From JAWLBR01 sp041687495 (GTDB lineage Bacteria; Bacillota; Limnochordia; DTU087; JAAYGB01): 20,654 nucleotides of DNA. Below, in pieces: positions 1 through 6,436 of this stretch. A program made the translations under genes and the position numbers. How positions within the stretch are numbered: position 1 is the first letter of the stretch; the number at the start of each line of letters is the position of its first letter. The notes beneath the pieces were generated by a model. It ran no database searches. It was not told the origin of the DNA and saw nothing but the letters and a program-made list of their open reading frames with translations. The stretch covers positions 1 through 20,654 of the forward strand of contig JAWLBR010000054.1 in the NCBI GenBank assembly GCA_041687495.1, given 5' to 3'.

Positions 1-46
1 CACCAATTAACTTTCTATTGGCCCCAGTCGGCCAGCGGCAAAAGAA

Positions 47-83
47 AAGCCTGTGGGATCCAAGTAACTGATCCCACAGGCTT
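47..83. terminator. Strong 14-bp hairpin, probable intrinsic terminator
   Basis: Positions 47-60 and 70-83 are perfectly complementary (AAGCCTGTGGGATC and its reverse complement) around a 9-base loop. The base just left of the stem is A-rich, so a minus-strand transcript would end in a U-rich tail (TTTCTTTTG). On the plus strand the tail is poor in T. It may act on both strands, closing a plus-strand gene that lies before the window. No minus-strand gene is visible to its right. Confidence 0.6.
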
Positions 84-632
84 GCTGTTGCACCTGCTGC
101 CATCCGGCCCGGCCTACGTCGATTCACGGGAATCGACAGCCTGATTCAAATGGATAAGTATCTGGTTCTCGCACACAGGCAGATCCCAGTTTGTGCCACC
201 AACCTTATTCTATGCAGAGAAGCTTACGGATGTCAAGGACGTTATCCGTCAGAACTGCGGTCAGTGTATACGGGATCCACCGCAAAACATTGTTAACCTC
301 CACAGATTCGCAAGCTATGCAGGGGTTTGTTGAGGCGGCATGGAATATACAAGTGCATAACTGCCATTACTAGTTCATCATATGTAATTTGCAACCCCGT
401 TGTGACAGAAGTTTTCCCAGTCTGGCCTAGAGTCTGTGAGCTCATCTCAAGCAGTGCTCAGACGAGGGACATTTTTTGCATTTATAGCCCATGAGGGCTT
501 TGGTTACTATTGTTCTTTGGCAATTTTGTCCCAAGAGAGGTTTTGGCTTTGGGACTGTAGAAGTGATAAGAATTATGGACTAGTTGACGGGGCGGGTTGT
601 TTGCAGGAAAGGGAAAAAGGAGGCGAATTTCG
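84..632. other. Non-coding stretch, no convincing gene
   Basis: About 550 bases precede the first ABC gene. The short open frames here lack a good ribosome site and show no recognisable protein. Visible structure is limited: an 8-bp inverted repeat with a 4-base loop at 118-137 (GTCGATTC/GAATCGAC), a small hairpin AGCCC-ATGA-GGGCT near 486-499, and GTCCCAA (528-534) facing TTGGGAC (549-555). It may contain the leader of the downstream ABC genes. I see no T-box or riboswitch consensus. Confidence 0.5.
543..572 (+). promoter_or_regulatory. Weak candidate promoter for the peptide ABC ATPase genes
   Basis: TTGGCT at 543-548 is followed after 18 bases by TAAGAA at 567-572, and a TG at 564-565 would make an extended -10. 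It lies about 60 bases before the likely TTG start at 633. The match is modest. It also overlaps the right arm of the 528-555 inverted repeat, so it is only a candidate. Confidence 0.2.
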
Positions 633-1628
633 TTGGCGGAGCGCTTACTTGAGGTGCGTAACCTCAAAACGTACTTTTACACAGAAGATGGAGTTGTCCC
701 GGCGGTAGACGGCGTGGACTTCAGTGTCGATAAGGGTACTACTCTCGGTATCGTTGGAGAGTCCGGCTGCGGTAAGAGCGTAACATCTCTGTCGGTCATG
801 GGCCTTATCCCTAATCCGCCTGGGAAGATCCAGGACGGTGAGATTATCTTCGAGGGACAGAACCTTTTGAAGAAATCAGAGGCTGAGATGCGCAAGATTA
901 GGGGAAACGACATTTCCATGATCTTCCAAGAACCGATGACATCTCTGAATCCAGTGTTTACCATTGGCAATCAGATTATGGAAGCGATTATCCTCCATCA
1001 AGGCCTGTCAAAGCACGAGGCCAAAGATAAAGCTATCGAGATGTTGAGGTTGGTGGGAATTCCTTCACCAGAGAAGCGGGTAGACGAATATCCCCACCAG
1101 CTAAGTGGTGGTATGCGGCAGCGGGTCATGATTGCCATGGCATTGTCTTGCAACCCTAAGCTGCTTATCGCAGACGAGCCTACTACTGCTTTGGACGTAA
1201 CGATTCAAGCTCAGATTCTTGATTTGATGCGCAAGCTCAAGGATGATTTGGGAACGGCAATTATGCTTATCACCCACGATCTTGGTGTTGTTGCTGAACT
1301 GTGTGACGAGGTAGTAGTCATGTACGCAGGCAAGATCATTGAGCGGGGAGATGTAGAGACCATTTTCGCGCATCCAACGCACCCGTATACATTGGGTCTT
1401 CTTGGCTCGATTCCCAAACTCACGGAAGCCCAGCACAGACTGCAGGCCATCCCCGGTGTCGTTCCTAATCCGGCGTTTATGCCAGAGGGCTGCCGCTTCC
1501 ATCCTCGATGCCAATATGCTACCGATGAATGTAAGCGAAAACAGCCTGAGTTGACAGATTTGGGCTCTGGGCATGAGGTTGCTTGTTTGCGGTACAAAGA
1601 GATTGTCGCCACCAAGGAGGTGGGCTAG
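633..1628 (+). CDS. Oligopeptide/dipeptide ABC transporter ATP-binding protein (OppD/DppD type)
   Basis: This is a cytoplasmic ATPase that powers import of peptides or related solutes. From the chosen start (331 aa) it shows Walker A GESGCGKS at 42-49, Q-loop Q99, signature LSGGM at 157-161, Walker B LLIADE at 177-182 and switch His215. The C-terminal oligo/dipeptide extension holds four cysteines (287, 293, 300, 318; spacing CX5CX6CX17C), a pattern that binds a [4Fe-4S] cluster in some DppD proteins. The start is TTG at 633, set by AGGAGG at 618-623 with 9-base spacing; an upstream TTG at 597 lacks this. The stop is directly followed by the ATG of the partner ATPase, so the two are co-translated. 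Permease and binding-protein genes are not in the window. The transported substrate cannot be told from the ATPase. Confidence 0.93.
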   Translation: MAERLLEVRNLKTYFYTEDGVVPAVDGVDFSVDKGTTLGIVGESGCGKSVTSLSVMGLIPNPPGKIQDGEIIFEGQNLLKKSEAEMRKIRGNDISMIFQEPMTSLNPVFTIGNQIMEAIILHQGLSKHEAKDKAIEMLRLVGIPSPEKRVDEYPHQLSGGMRQRVMIAMALSCNPKLLIADEPTTALDVTIQAQILDLMRKLKDDLGTAIMLITHDLGVVAELCDEVVVMYAGKIIERGDVETIFAHPTHPYTLGLLGSIPKLTEAQHRLQAIPGVVPNPAFMPEGCRFHPRCQYATDECKRKQPELTDLGSGHEVACLRYKEIVATKEVG

Positions 1629-2648
1629 ATGGCAGCCAGTAAATCCAAGAAGCTGCTCGAGGTAAAGGATTTGGTCAAACACTTTCCCATCAACAAGGGA
1701 ATTATCTTTTCACGGCAAGTTGGTGCAGTGAAAGCTGTGGATGGTGTGAGTTTCGACATCAATGAGGGTGAGACTCTTGGTTTGGTGGGAGAGTCTGGTT
1801 GCGGAAAATCGACAACTGGACGTCTGCTCCTGCGGCTGATTGAGCCAACCTCAGGGTCTGTTTCCTTTGAAGGCCGGGATATCCTTGGCCTGGGCAAAGA
1901 ACAGATGCGAGAGTTGCGGAGGGATATGCAGATTATCTTTCAGGATCCCTACGCTTCGCTCAACCCCAGAATGACCGTGGGGGATATCGTTGGCGAGCCT
2001 TTGATGATTCATGGTATTGCCAAAGGCGCGGCTCGAGACAAAAGGGTTCGAGAACTGCTGGAGACTGTAGGACTCGCTTCTTACCACGCCAAGCGCTATC
2101 CCCACGAGTTTAGTGGTGGACAACGGCAGCGGATTGGTATTGCCCGAGCATTGGCGGTAAATCCGAAGTTGATCATTTGTGATGAGCCGGTATCTGCTCT
2201 AGACGTTTCCATCCAAGCGCAGGTCGTGAACTTGATGCAGGATCTGCAGGAAGAGTTTGGACTCACGTACCTGTTCATTGCCCATGACCTTAGTGTTGTT
2301 AAGCATATCTCCGATCGGGTGGCCGTTATGTATTTGGGCAAGATCGTTGAGCTGGCGGATAAGGATACCCTTTACTCAGATCCACAGCACCCATACACAC
2401 AGGCCCTGTTATCGGCGATCCCTATTGCAGACCCAACCGTGAAGCGGCAGCGAGTTCTATTGGAGGGTGACGTTCCGTCTCCCATCAATCCGCCTTCCGG
2501 CTGTACCTTCCACACAAGGTGTCAATATGCGATGGACATCTGCAAGAAGCAGGCACCTGTGTTCAAGGAGTATGGCAAAGGCCACTATGCCTCGTGCCAT
2601 CTAGTGGAGCAACAGTTAGCCGGGGCTCGGGAGAAGTTGAGCTCGTAG
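1629..2648 (+). CDS. Oligopeptide/dipeptide ABC transporter ATP-binding protein (OppF/DppF type)
   Basis: This is the second nucleotide-binding subunit of the peptide importer and would form a heterodimer with the preceding ATPase. The 339-aa protein has Walker A GESGCGKS at 54-61, signature FSGGQ at 161-165, Walker B LIICDE at 181-186 and switch His219. The C-terminal extension repeats the partner's four-cysteine spacing (292, 298, 305, 323; CX5CX6CX17C). The ATG at 1629 follows the upstream stop with no gap, and its ribosome site AAGGAGGTG at 1615-1623 lies inside the upstream gene. About 100 bases separate it from the SCIFF peptide gene, with no clear terminator between. Family membership is certain; substrate is unknown. 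Confidence 0.93.
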   Translation: MAASKSKKLLEVKDLVKHFPINKGIIFSRQVGAVKAVDGVSFDINEGETLGLVGESGCGKSTTGRLLLRLIEPTSGSVSFEGRDILGLGKEQMRELRRDMQIIFQDPYASLNPRMTVGDIVGEPLMIHGIAKGAARDKRVRELLETVGLASYHAKRYPHEFSGGQRQRIGIARALAVNPKLIICDEPVSALDVSIQAQVVNLMQDLQEEFGLTYLFIAHDLSVVKHISDRVAVMYLGKIVELADKDTLYSDPQHPYTQALLSAIPIADPTVKRQRVLLEGDVPSPINPPSGCTFHTRCQYAMDICKKQAPVFKEYGKGHYASCHLVEQQLAGAREKLSS

Positions 2649-2754
2649 CACTGTGTAAAGTAGACAGTTGCCCTGCGGCGTTAGCTGTCATACTGAGGAA
2701 TGTAAGACATAGATTTGTATTGCATTGATGCTATTGCAGCATGGAGGGAAAATA

Positions 2755-2904
2755 ATGAAGACAAGGCAGTCACACATCAAGACGTTGACCAAGACAAACC
2801 TACTGCGGGCCACGGCCGGTTGTGGGCAGTGTCATGCGGCGTGTCAATCAGCCTGCAAGACTTCCTGTACGGTGGGAAATATTCCTTGCGAACAGGGAAA
2901 GTAG
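2755..2904 (+). CDS. scfA: SCIFF ranthipeptide precursor (six cysteines in forty-five residues)
   Basis: This 49-residue peptide begins MKTRQSHIKTLTKTNL and carries six cysteines at 23, 26, 30, 34, 38 and 45, within GCGQCHAACQSACKTSC and then TVGNIPCEQGK. The conserved leader (IKTLTK) and the cysteine spacing are those of the SCIFF family, a near-universal clostridial RiPP precursor whose cysteines are linked by thioethers to neighbouring residues (ranthipeptide). The ATG at 2755 has GGAGGG at 2743-2748 with 6-base spacing. The matching SPASM radical SAM maturase begins 120 bases downstream, after a terminator hairpin, which strongly supports the call. The gene is shorter than normal ORF cut-offs and is easily missed. 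The biological role of mature SCIFF is not settled; quorum-type signalling or regulation has been proposed for ranthipeptides. Confidence 0.93.
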   Translation: MKTRQSHIKTLTKTNLLRATAGCGQCHAACQSACKTSCTVGNIPCEQGK

Positions 2905-2931
2905 CAGACGGGTTAGTGCAGTAAGTTGCAG

Positions 2932-2970
2932 AAAGACTCGCTCTCGGACCAGAGAAGCGAGTCTTTCCTT
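2932..2970 (+). terminator. Terminator/attenuator between SCIFF peptide and maturase
   Basis: AAAGACTCGCT at 2932-2942 pairs perfectly with AGCGAGTCTTT at 2956-2966, with extra pairing CTC/GAG inside the loop, and the tail CCTTTGT is moderately T-rich. It would stop most transcripts after the short peptide gene and allow limited read-through into the maturase, giving more substrate than enzyme. Confidence 0.75.
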
Positions 2971-3026
2971 TGTCTGAACCAGTTTTTGCCAAGGGAGGGA
3001 GCACTCTTCTTGGGTGCGAAGAAACG

Positions 3027-4406
3027 GTGAAAGAGCTAATCCATGGTTTCGAGTATGATGGGCAATACTATGTTGTGGATGGCGGCAGCGGCTCCATCCA
3101 TGTTTTTGATCAGTTGTCTTGGCGGGTACTGTCAGCGCTTTCTGGTCCGGTATCTCAGTTATCTCAAGCGGATAAGTCGCAGTTGGTTGAGCGGTTTGGA
3201 CCAGAGGTAGATACTGTCCTCGAGGACATGCTGGAGTTGGAGACGGAAGGGCTGCTGTTTCATCCGGGGTATCGAGAAAAGGCCCAGGAGTATGTTGGGC
3301 AGCAAATTTATGTGAAAGCCCTGTGTCTCAACATCTCCCATGACTGCAACCTTCGCTGCCAGTACTGTTTTGCCGGTAAGGGCAGTTTCGGCGGTGAGCG
3401 GGTGAATATGGACCTGGATGTGGCGAAGCAGGCAATAGACTTCCTGTTTGCGGCATCAGGGCCCAAGCTAGCGGTAGAAGTTGACTTCTTTGGCGGGGAG
3501 CCTCTACTGAACATGGAGGTTCTGAAGAGTAGTGTTGAATATGGTCGTATGAGAGCCAGCGAAGTAGGGAAGCAGATTTCCTTTACGGTCACTACCAACG
3601 GGTTGCTGCTGCGGGATGATATAATTGAGTACTTGGACAAGGAAATGTTCAACATTGTATTGAGCTTGGATGGACGTCCCGACGTCAATGATCGGATGCG
3701 GCAAACGGTAAATGGCCGGGGATCAGCCTATGAGCTTGTTATGGAGAATATGCTCGACCTGGCAAGAAGGCGGGGGAAGAAGCAGTATTACGTGCGAGGT
3801 ACATACACCCACTATAACTTGGATTTTGCCCAGGATGTGGCCCATCTGGCCCGCATGGGCTTCAAGGCCATCTCAGTTGAGCCCGTGGTTACTGATCCCA
3901 GTGATGACTATGCTCTGCGGCCAGACGATGTGCCCGTGCTAGAGAAACAATATGACAACCTGACTGAAGAGTACCTGAAGGCCCATCGTGAGGGGCGCCC
4001 CTTCGACTTCTTTCACTTTAATCTAAACCTAGACAGCAGTCCATGTCTAGCAAAGCGAGTGGCCGCCTGCGGTGCTGGACATGAGTATTTGGCAGTAGTG
4101 CCCAATGGCGATATCTACCCTTGCCATCAGTTTGTTGGCCGAGAGGAGTACCGGTTGGGACATGTCTCGTCAGGGATTACCCGTGAAGACTTAGTGTCAC
4201 GCTTCAAGTCTACCAACGTTTTCACCAAGCCGGAGTGTGCGACCTGCTGGGCACAGCTCTTTTGCAGCGGGGGATGCCATGCCAACAACGAGAAGTTAGC
4301 GGGCAGCTTGGAGACTCCAGATCCCATCGGATGTCAGTTGATGCGAAAGCGTTTGGAATGCGCCATTGCGGTACAGGCGGCACTGATTACCAAGGAAACT
4401 GATTAA
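3027..4406 (+). CDS. scfB: SCIFF maturase, radical SAM/SPASM thioether-forming enzyme
   Basis: This is a radical S-adenosylmethionine enzyme expected to form sulfur-to-carbon thioether links on the SCIFF peptide encoded just upstream. Numbered from the GTG at 3027 (459 aa), an N-terminal peptide-recognition-like region (IHGFEYDGQYYVVD) precedes the radical SAM motif CNLRCQYC with C107, C111 and C114. The C-terminal SPASM region has cysteines at 340, 348, 366, 404, 407, 413, 417, 436 and 445, suited to two auxiliary Fe-S clusters. Family members begin close to the LIH motif, so GTG 3027 is preferred. An in-frame TTG at 2970 gives 478 aa but lies in the terminator tail with no ribosome site. 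The good AAGGGAGGG at 2991-2999 is too far from 3027 and instead serves a possible mini-ORF that overlaps this start. Confidence 0.93.
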   Translation: MKELIHGFEYDGQYYVVDGGSGSIHVFDQLSWRVLSALSGPVSQLSQADKSQLVERFGPEVDTVLEDMLELETEGLLFHPGYREKAQEYVGQQIYVKALCLNISHDCNLRCQYCFAGKGSFGGERVNMDLDVAKQAIDFLFAASGPKLAVEVDFFGGEPLLNMEVLKSSVEYGRMRASEVGKQISFTVTTNGLLLRDDIIEYLDKEMFNIVLSLDGRPDVNDRMRQTVNGRGSAYELVMENMLDLARRRGKKQYYVRGTYTHYNLDFAQDVAHLARMGFKAISVEPVVTDPSDDYALRPDDVPVLEKQYDNLTEEYLKAHREGRPFDFFHFNLNLDSSPCLAKRVAACGAGHEYLAVVPNGDIYPCHQFVGREEYRLGHVSSGITREDLVSRFKSTNVFTKPECATCWAQLFCSGGCHANNEKLAGSLETPDPIGCQLMRKRLECAIAVQAALITKETD

Positions 4407-4429
4407 CAACTAAGTAACGAAGAGCAGCG

Positions 4430-4468
4430 AGCCCCTTTTTGAGGCATTTCCTTGGAAAGGGGCTTTTT
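4430..4468 (+). terminator. Intrinsic terminator after the SCIFF maturase
   Basis: AGCCCCTTT at 4430-4438 pairs with AAAGGGGCT at 4456-4464, followed by a T-run (TTTTT, 4464-4468). It closes the SCIFF unit and insulates it from the ABC importer genes that follow. Confidence 0.85.
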
Positions 4469-4494
4469 GCCGCGCATCTCCCAGGTCACACATT

Positions 4495-4531
4495 GTTCTT
4501 ACCGTGAATACCGTGATCTTAGGTAAAGAAC
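4495..4531 (+). promoter_or_regulatory. Inverted and direct repeats before the NitT/TauT-type operon
   Basis: GTTCTTACC at 4495-4503 faces GGTAAAGAAC at 4522-4531 (complementary apart from one bulged A). Within and overlapping it, TACCGTGA occurs twice at 4500-4507 and 4509-4516, one base apart. The element sits about 35 bases before the start of the binding-protein gene, so it may be an operator or a leader hairpin. No regulator can be named. Confidence 0.35.
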
Positions 4532-4566
4532 GACGAGTTCAGAAGGACTAAGGGAGGGTTCTGTTG

Positions 4567-5559
4567 GTGCGGAAGATACTTGCTGTCTTGGTAATCGCCA
4601 GCCTCAGCGTAGCTCTGCTGAGTATGGCGGCCGCCGCGGAAGAAATGACGCGGGTCAGGTTGTCGGAAGTGGTGCGATCGATCTTTTATGCTCCGCAGTA
4701 TGTAGCCATTGAAAAGGGGTTTTTTGCCGATGAGGGTCTAGAAATCGATCTGAGCACCGCTTGGGGTGCGGACAAAGGGGCAGCAGCCCTGATCTCTGGA
4801 AGCGTTGACATCGGATTCTTCGGCCCGGAAGCAGCTGTCTATATCTATCAGCAGGGCGCTGAAAACCACTTGGTTGGATTTGCCCAGTTAACTTCCCGGG
4901 ACGGCTCGTTTTTCATGGCTAGAGAGCCAATGCCTGACTTCCAGTGGGAGGACGTGAAGGGCAAGGTTATCGTCGGGGCTCGTAAGGGCGGCGTGCCGCA
5001 GATGGTTCTTGAGTGGATCCTCAAACAGCATGGCATCGACATCGAAAAAGACGTAGAGATCATCACCAACCTAGCGTTCACTGCGGCCGCAGGAGCGTTT
5101 GAGTCTGGCTTGGGAGACTTTGTAGCTCAGTTTGAGCCTACGCTTAGCCAGATGGAGGCAGCGGGAGCTGGTAGCTTCGTGGCCAGCCTTGGTGTTGACG
5201 GAGGCGAGATCGCATACACCGTTTACCATGCCCGGAAGGATTATATTGAGCGGAATCCGGACGTCCTCCAGCGCTTTACCAATGCCATGTACCGTGCCCA
5301 ACGGTGGGTAGCTACTCACACCAGTAAAGAGATTATCGAAGCGGTAGGGGGGTTCTTCCCGGGGGTTTCTGATGAGATCCTGCTGAAGGCTCTAGAGCGC
5401 TACAAGAACCAAGATTCATGGCGCCCAACCCCAGTCATCTCCCGCTCCGGCTTTGACCATTTGATTCGGGTCATGCTGGAAGCCGGCGAGATTCAAAAGC
5501 CAGTAGACTTTGACACACTGATGACCAACCGGTTTGCTTTCACGGCGGCAGAGCTATAG
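4567..5559 (+). CDS. ABC transporter substrate-binding protein, NMT1/THI5-like (NitT/TauT family)
   Basis: This is the extracytoplasmic solute receptor of an importer encoded with the next two genes. It has an N-terminal Sec signal (VRKILAVLVIASLSVALL then SMAAAAEE) with likely signal peptidase I cleavage after the Ala run and no lipobox cysteine. The mature part has the family pattern of an early beta strand, FYAPQYVAIEKGFFADEGLEI, followed by the GADKGAAALISGSVDIGF segment typical of SsuA/NMT1-like proteins. The start is ambiguous: GTG 4567 lies 8 bases after AGGGAGGG (4551-4558), and TTG 4564 lies 5 bases after it. The ligand (nitrate, sulfonate, pyrimidine precursor or other) cannot be assigned from the sequence alone. 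A 20-bp hairpin follows the gene and may favour its mRNA over that of the membrane subunits. Confidence 0.88.
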   Translation: MRKILAVLVIASLSVALLSMAAAAEEMTRVRLSEVVRSIFYAPQYVAIEKGFFADEGLEIDLSTAWGADKGAAALISGSVDIGFFGPEAAVYIYQQGAENHLVGFAQLTSRDGSFFMAREPMPDFQWEDVKGKVIVGARKGGVPQMVLEWILKQHGIDIEKDVEIITNLAFTAAAGAFESGLGDFVAQFEPTLSQMEAAGAGSFVASLGVDGGEIAYTVYHARKDYIERNPDVLQRFTNAMYRAQRWVATHTSKEIIEAVGGFFPGVSDEILLKALERYKNQDSWRPTPVISRSGFDHLIRVMLEAGEIQKPVDFDTLMTNRFAFTAAEL

Positions 5560-5593
5560 GTTAGAAAGCAGCCTTCCGAAGGAAGGAGTATGT

Positions 5594-5637
5594 CTAGGCG
5601 GTACAGGGGCGGGGATACCCGTCCCTGTACCGCCTAG
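5594..5637 (+). promoter_or_regulatory. 20-bp intra-operon hairpin
   Basis: Arms 5594-5613 and 5618-5637 pair over 20 base pairs with a single G-T wobble and a 4-base GATA loop. There is no T-run, so it is not a standard terminator. Its position between the binding-protein gene and the ATPase gene suits an mRNA-stability or processing element that lifts binding-protein expression. A 15-codon ORF with a ribosome site (ATG 5590, stop 5635-5637) covers the hairpin exactly. Confidence 0.7.
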
Positions 5638-5647
5638 TAAGGAGAGG

Positions 5648-6436
5648 ATGAAAAGATCAGTGGAGCACAACTCGAAGGTTCAGCTGCGCAACGTCAGCAA
5701 AATCTACCACACTTTGGAGGATGAGACATTCGCACTGAGAAACGTCAACCTATCTGTGGCATCGGAGGAGTTTGTCTGCATTGTCGGGCCCAGCGGCTGT
5801 GGCAAGAGCACGATCCTTTCGCTGATCTCTGGGCTAATTCGTCCTTCGTCTGGTGAGATTCTGGTTGATGGACAGCCGGTTGTTGGAGTATCTCCGAAAA
5901 TCGGATATATGCTGCAGCAGGACTATCTGTATGAGTGGAGCACAATTCTAGATAACGCGCTGCTGGGACTGCGGGTCACTGGCCAGCACAAAGACAAGGC
6001 GGCGGTGGAAAGGGTGCGAGATGTGCTGCAAAAATACGGATTGGGTGGATTTGAGAATCACTATCCCTCTCAATTATCCGGTGGAATGCGGCAAAGGGTG
6101 GCATTGATCCGGACTCTGGCCGTCTCTCCGGAGGTGCTGCTGCTGGATGAGCCTTTCTCCGCCCTCGATTACCAGACCCGTCTGTCCTTGGAAGAAGAGA
6201 TGGGGACCATTTTGCGGGAAGAAGCAAAGACAATAATTCTAGTTACCCATGACATTTCCGAAGCCATCTCCATGGGCGATCGGATTTTGGTCATGTCCGG
6301 TCGACCCGGAACTATTAAGTCTGAGCACCAAATTGAGTTAGAGAACAATGAGGCCAGTGCTCTGCACCGGCGGGAAGATCCTAGGTTCAGGGACCACTTC
6401 CAAGCCATCTGGAAGGAGTTGGATGCCAATGGTTAA
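5648..6436 (+). CDS. ABC transporter ATP-binding protein (NitT/TauT family)
   Basis: This cytoplasmic ATPase belongs to the importer formed with the flanking binding-protein and permease genes. From ATG 5648 (262 aa) it shows Walker A GPSGCGKS at 47-54, Q-loop Q90, signature LSGGM at 143-147, Walker B LLLDEP at 164-169 and switch His201. The sequence around FSALDYQTR is typical of SsuB/TauB/NrtD-like ATPases. AAGGAGAGG runs directly up to the ATG. A GTG at 5660 is a possible alternative, and the longer frame reaching back to 5534 would run through the previous gene and the hairpin, so it is unlikely. The stop overlaps the permease start by a few bases. Confidence 0.92.
   Translation: MKRSVEHNSKVQLRNVSKIYHTLEDETFALRNVNLSVASEEFVCIVGPSGCGKSTILSLISGLIRPSSGEILVDGQPVVGVSPKIGYMLQQDYLYEWSTILDNALLGLRVTGQHKDKAAVERVRDVLQKYGLGGFENHYPSQLSGGMRQRVALIRTLAVSPEVLLLDEPFSALDYQTRLSLEEEMGTILREEAKTIILVTHDISEAISMGDRILVMSGRPGTIKSEHQIELENNEASALHRREDPRFRDHFQAIWKELDANG

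Noticed and set aside
191..708. Short open frames at 191-373 and 436-708
   Set aside because: No good ribosome sites and no recognisable motifs; the second runs into the real ATPase gene in another frame.
2715..2924. 69-codon open frame overlapping the SCIFF peptide
   Set aside because: It is in a different frame from the six-cysteine peptide, starts without a ribosome site and has no family features.
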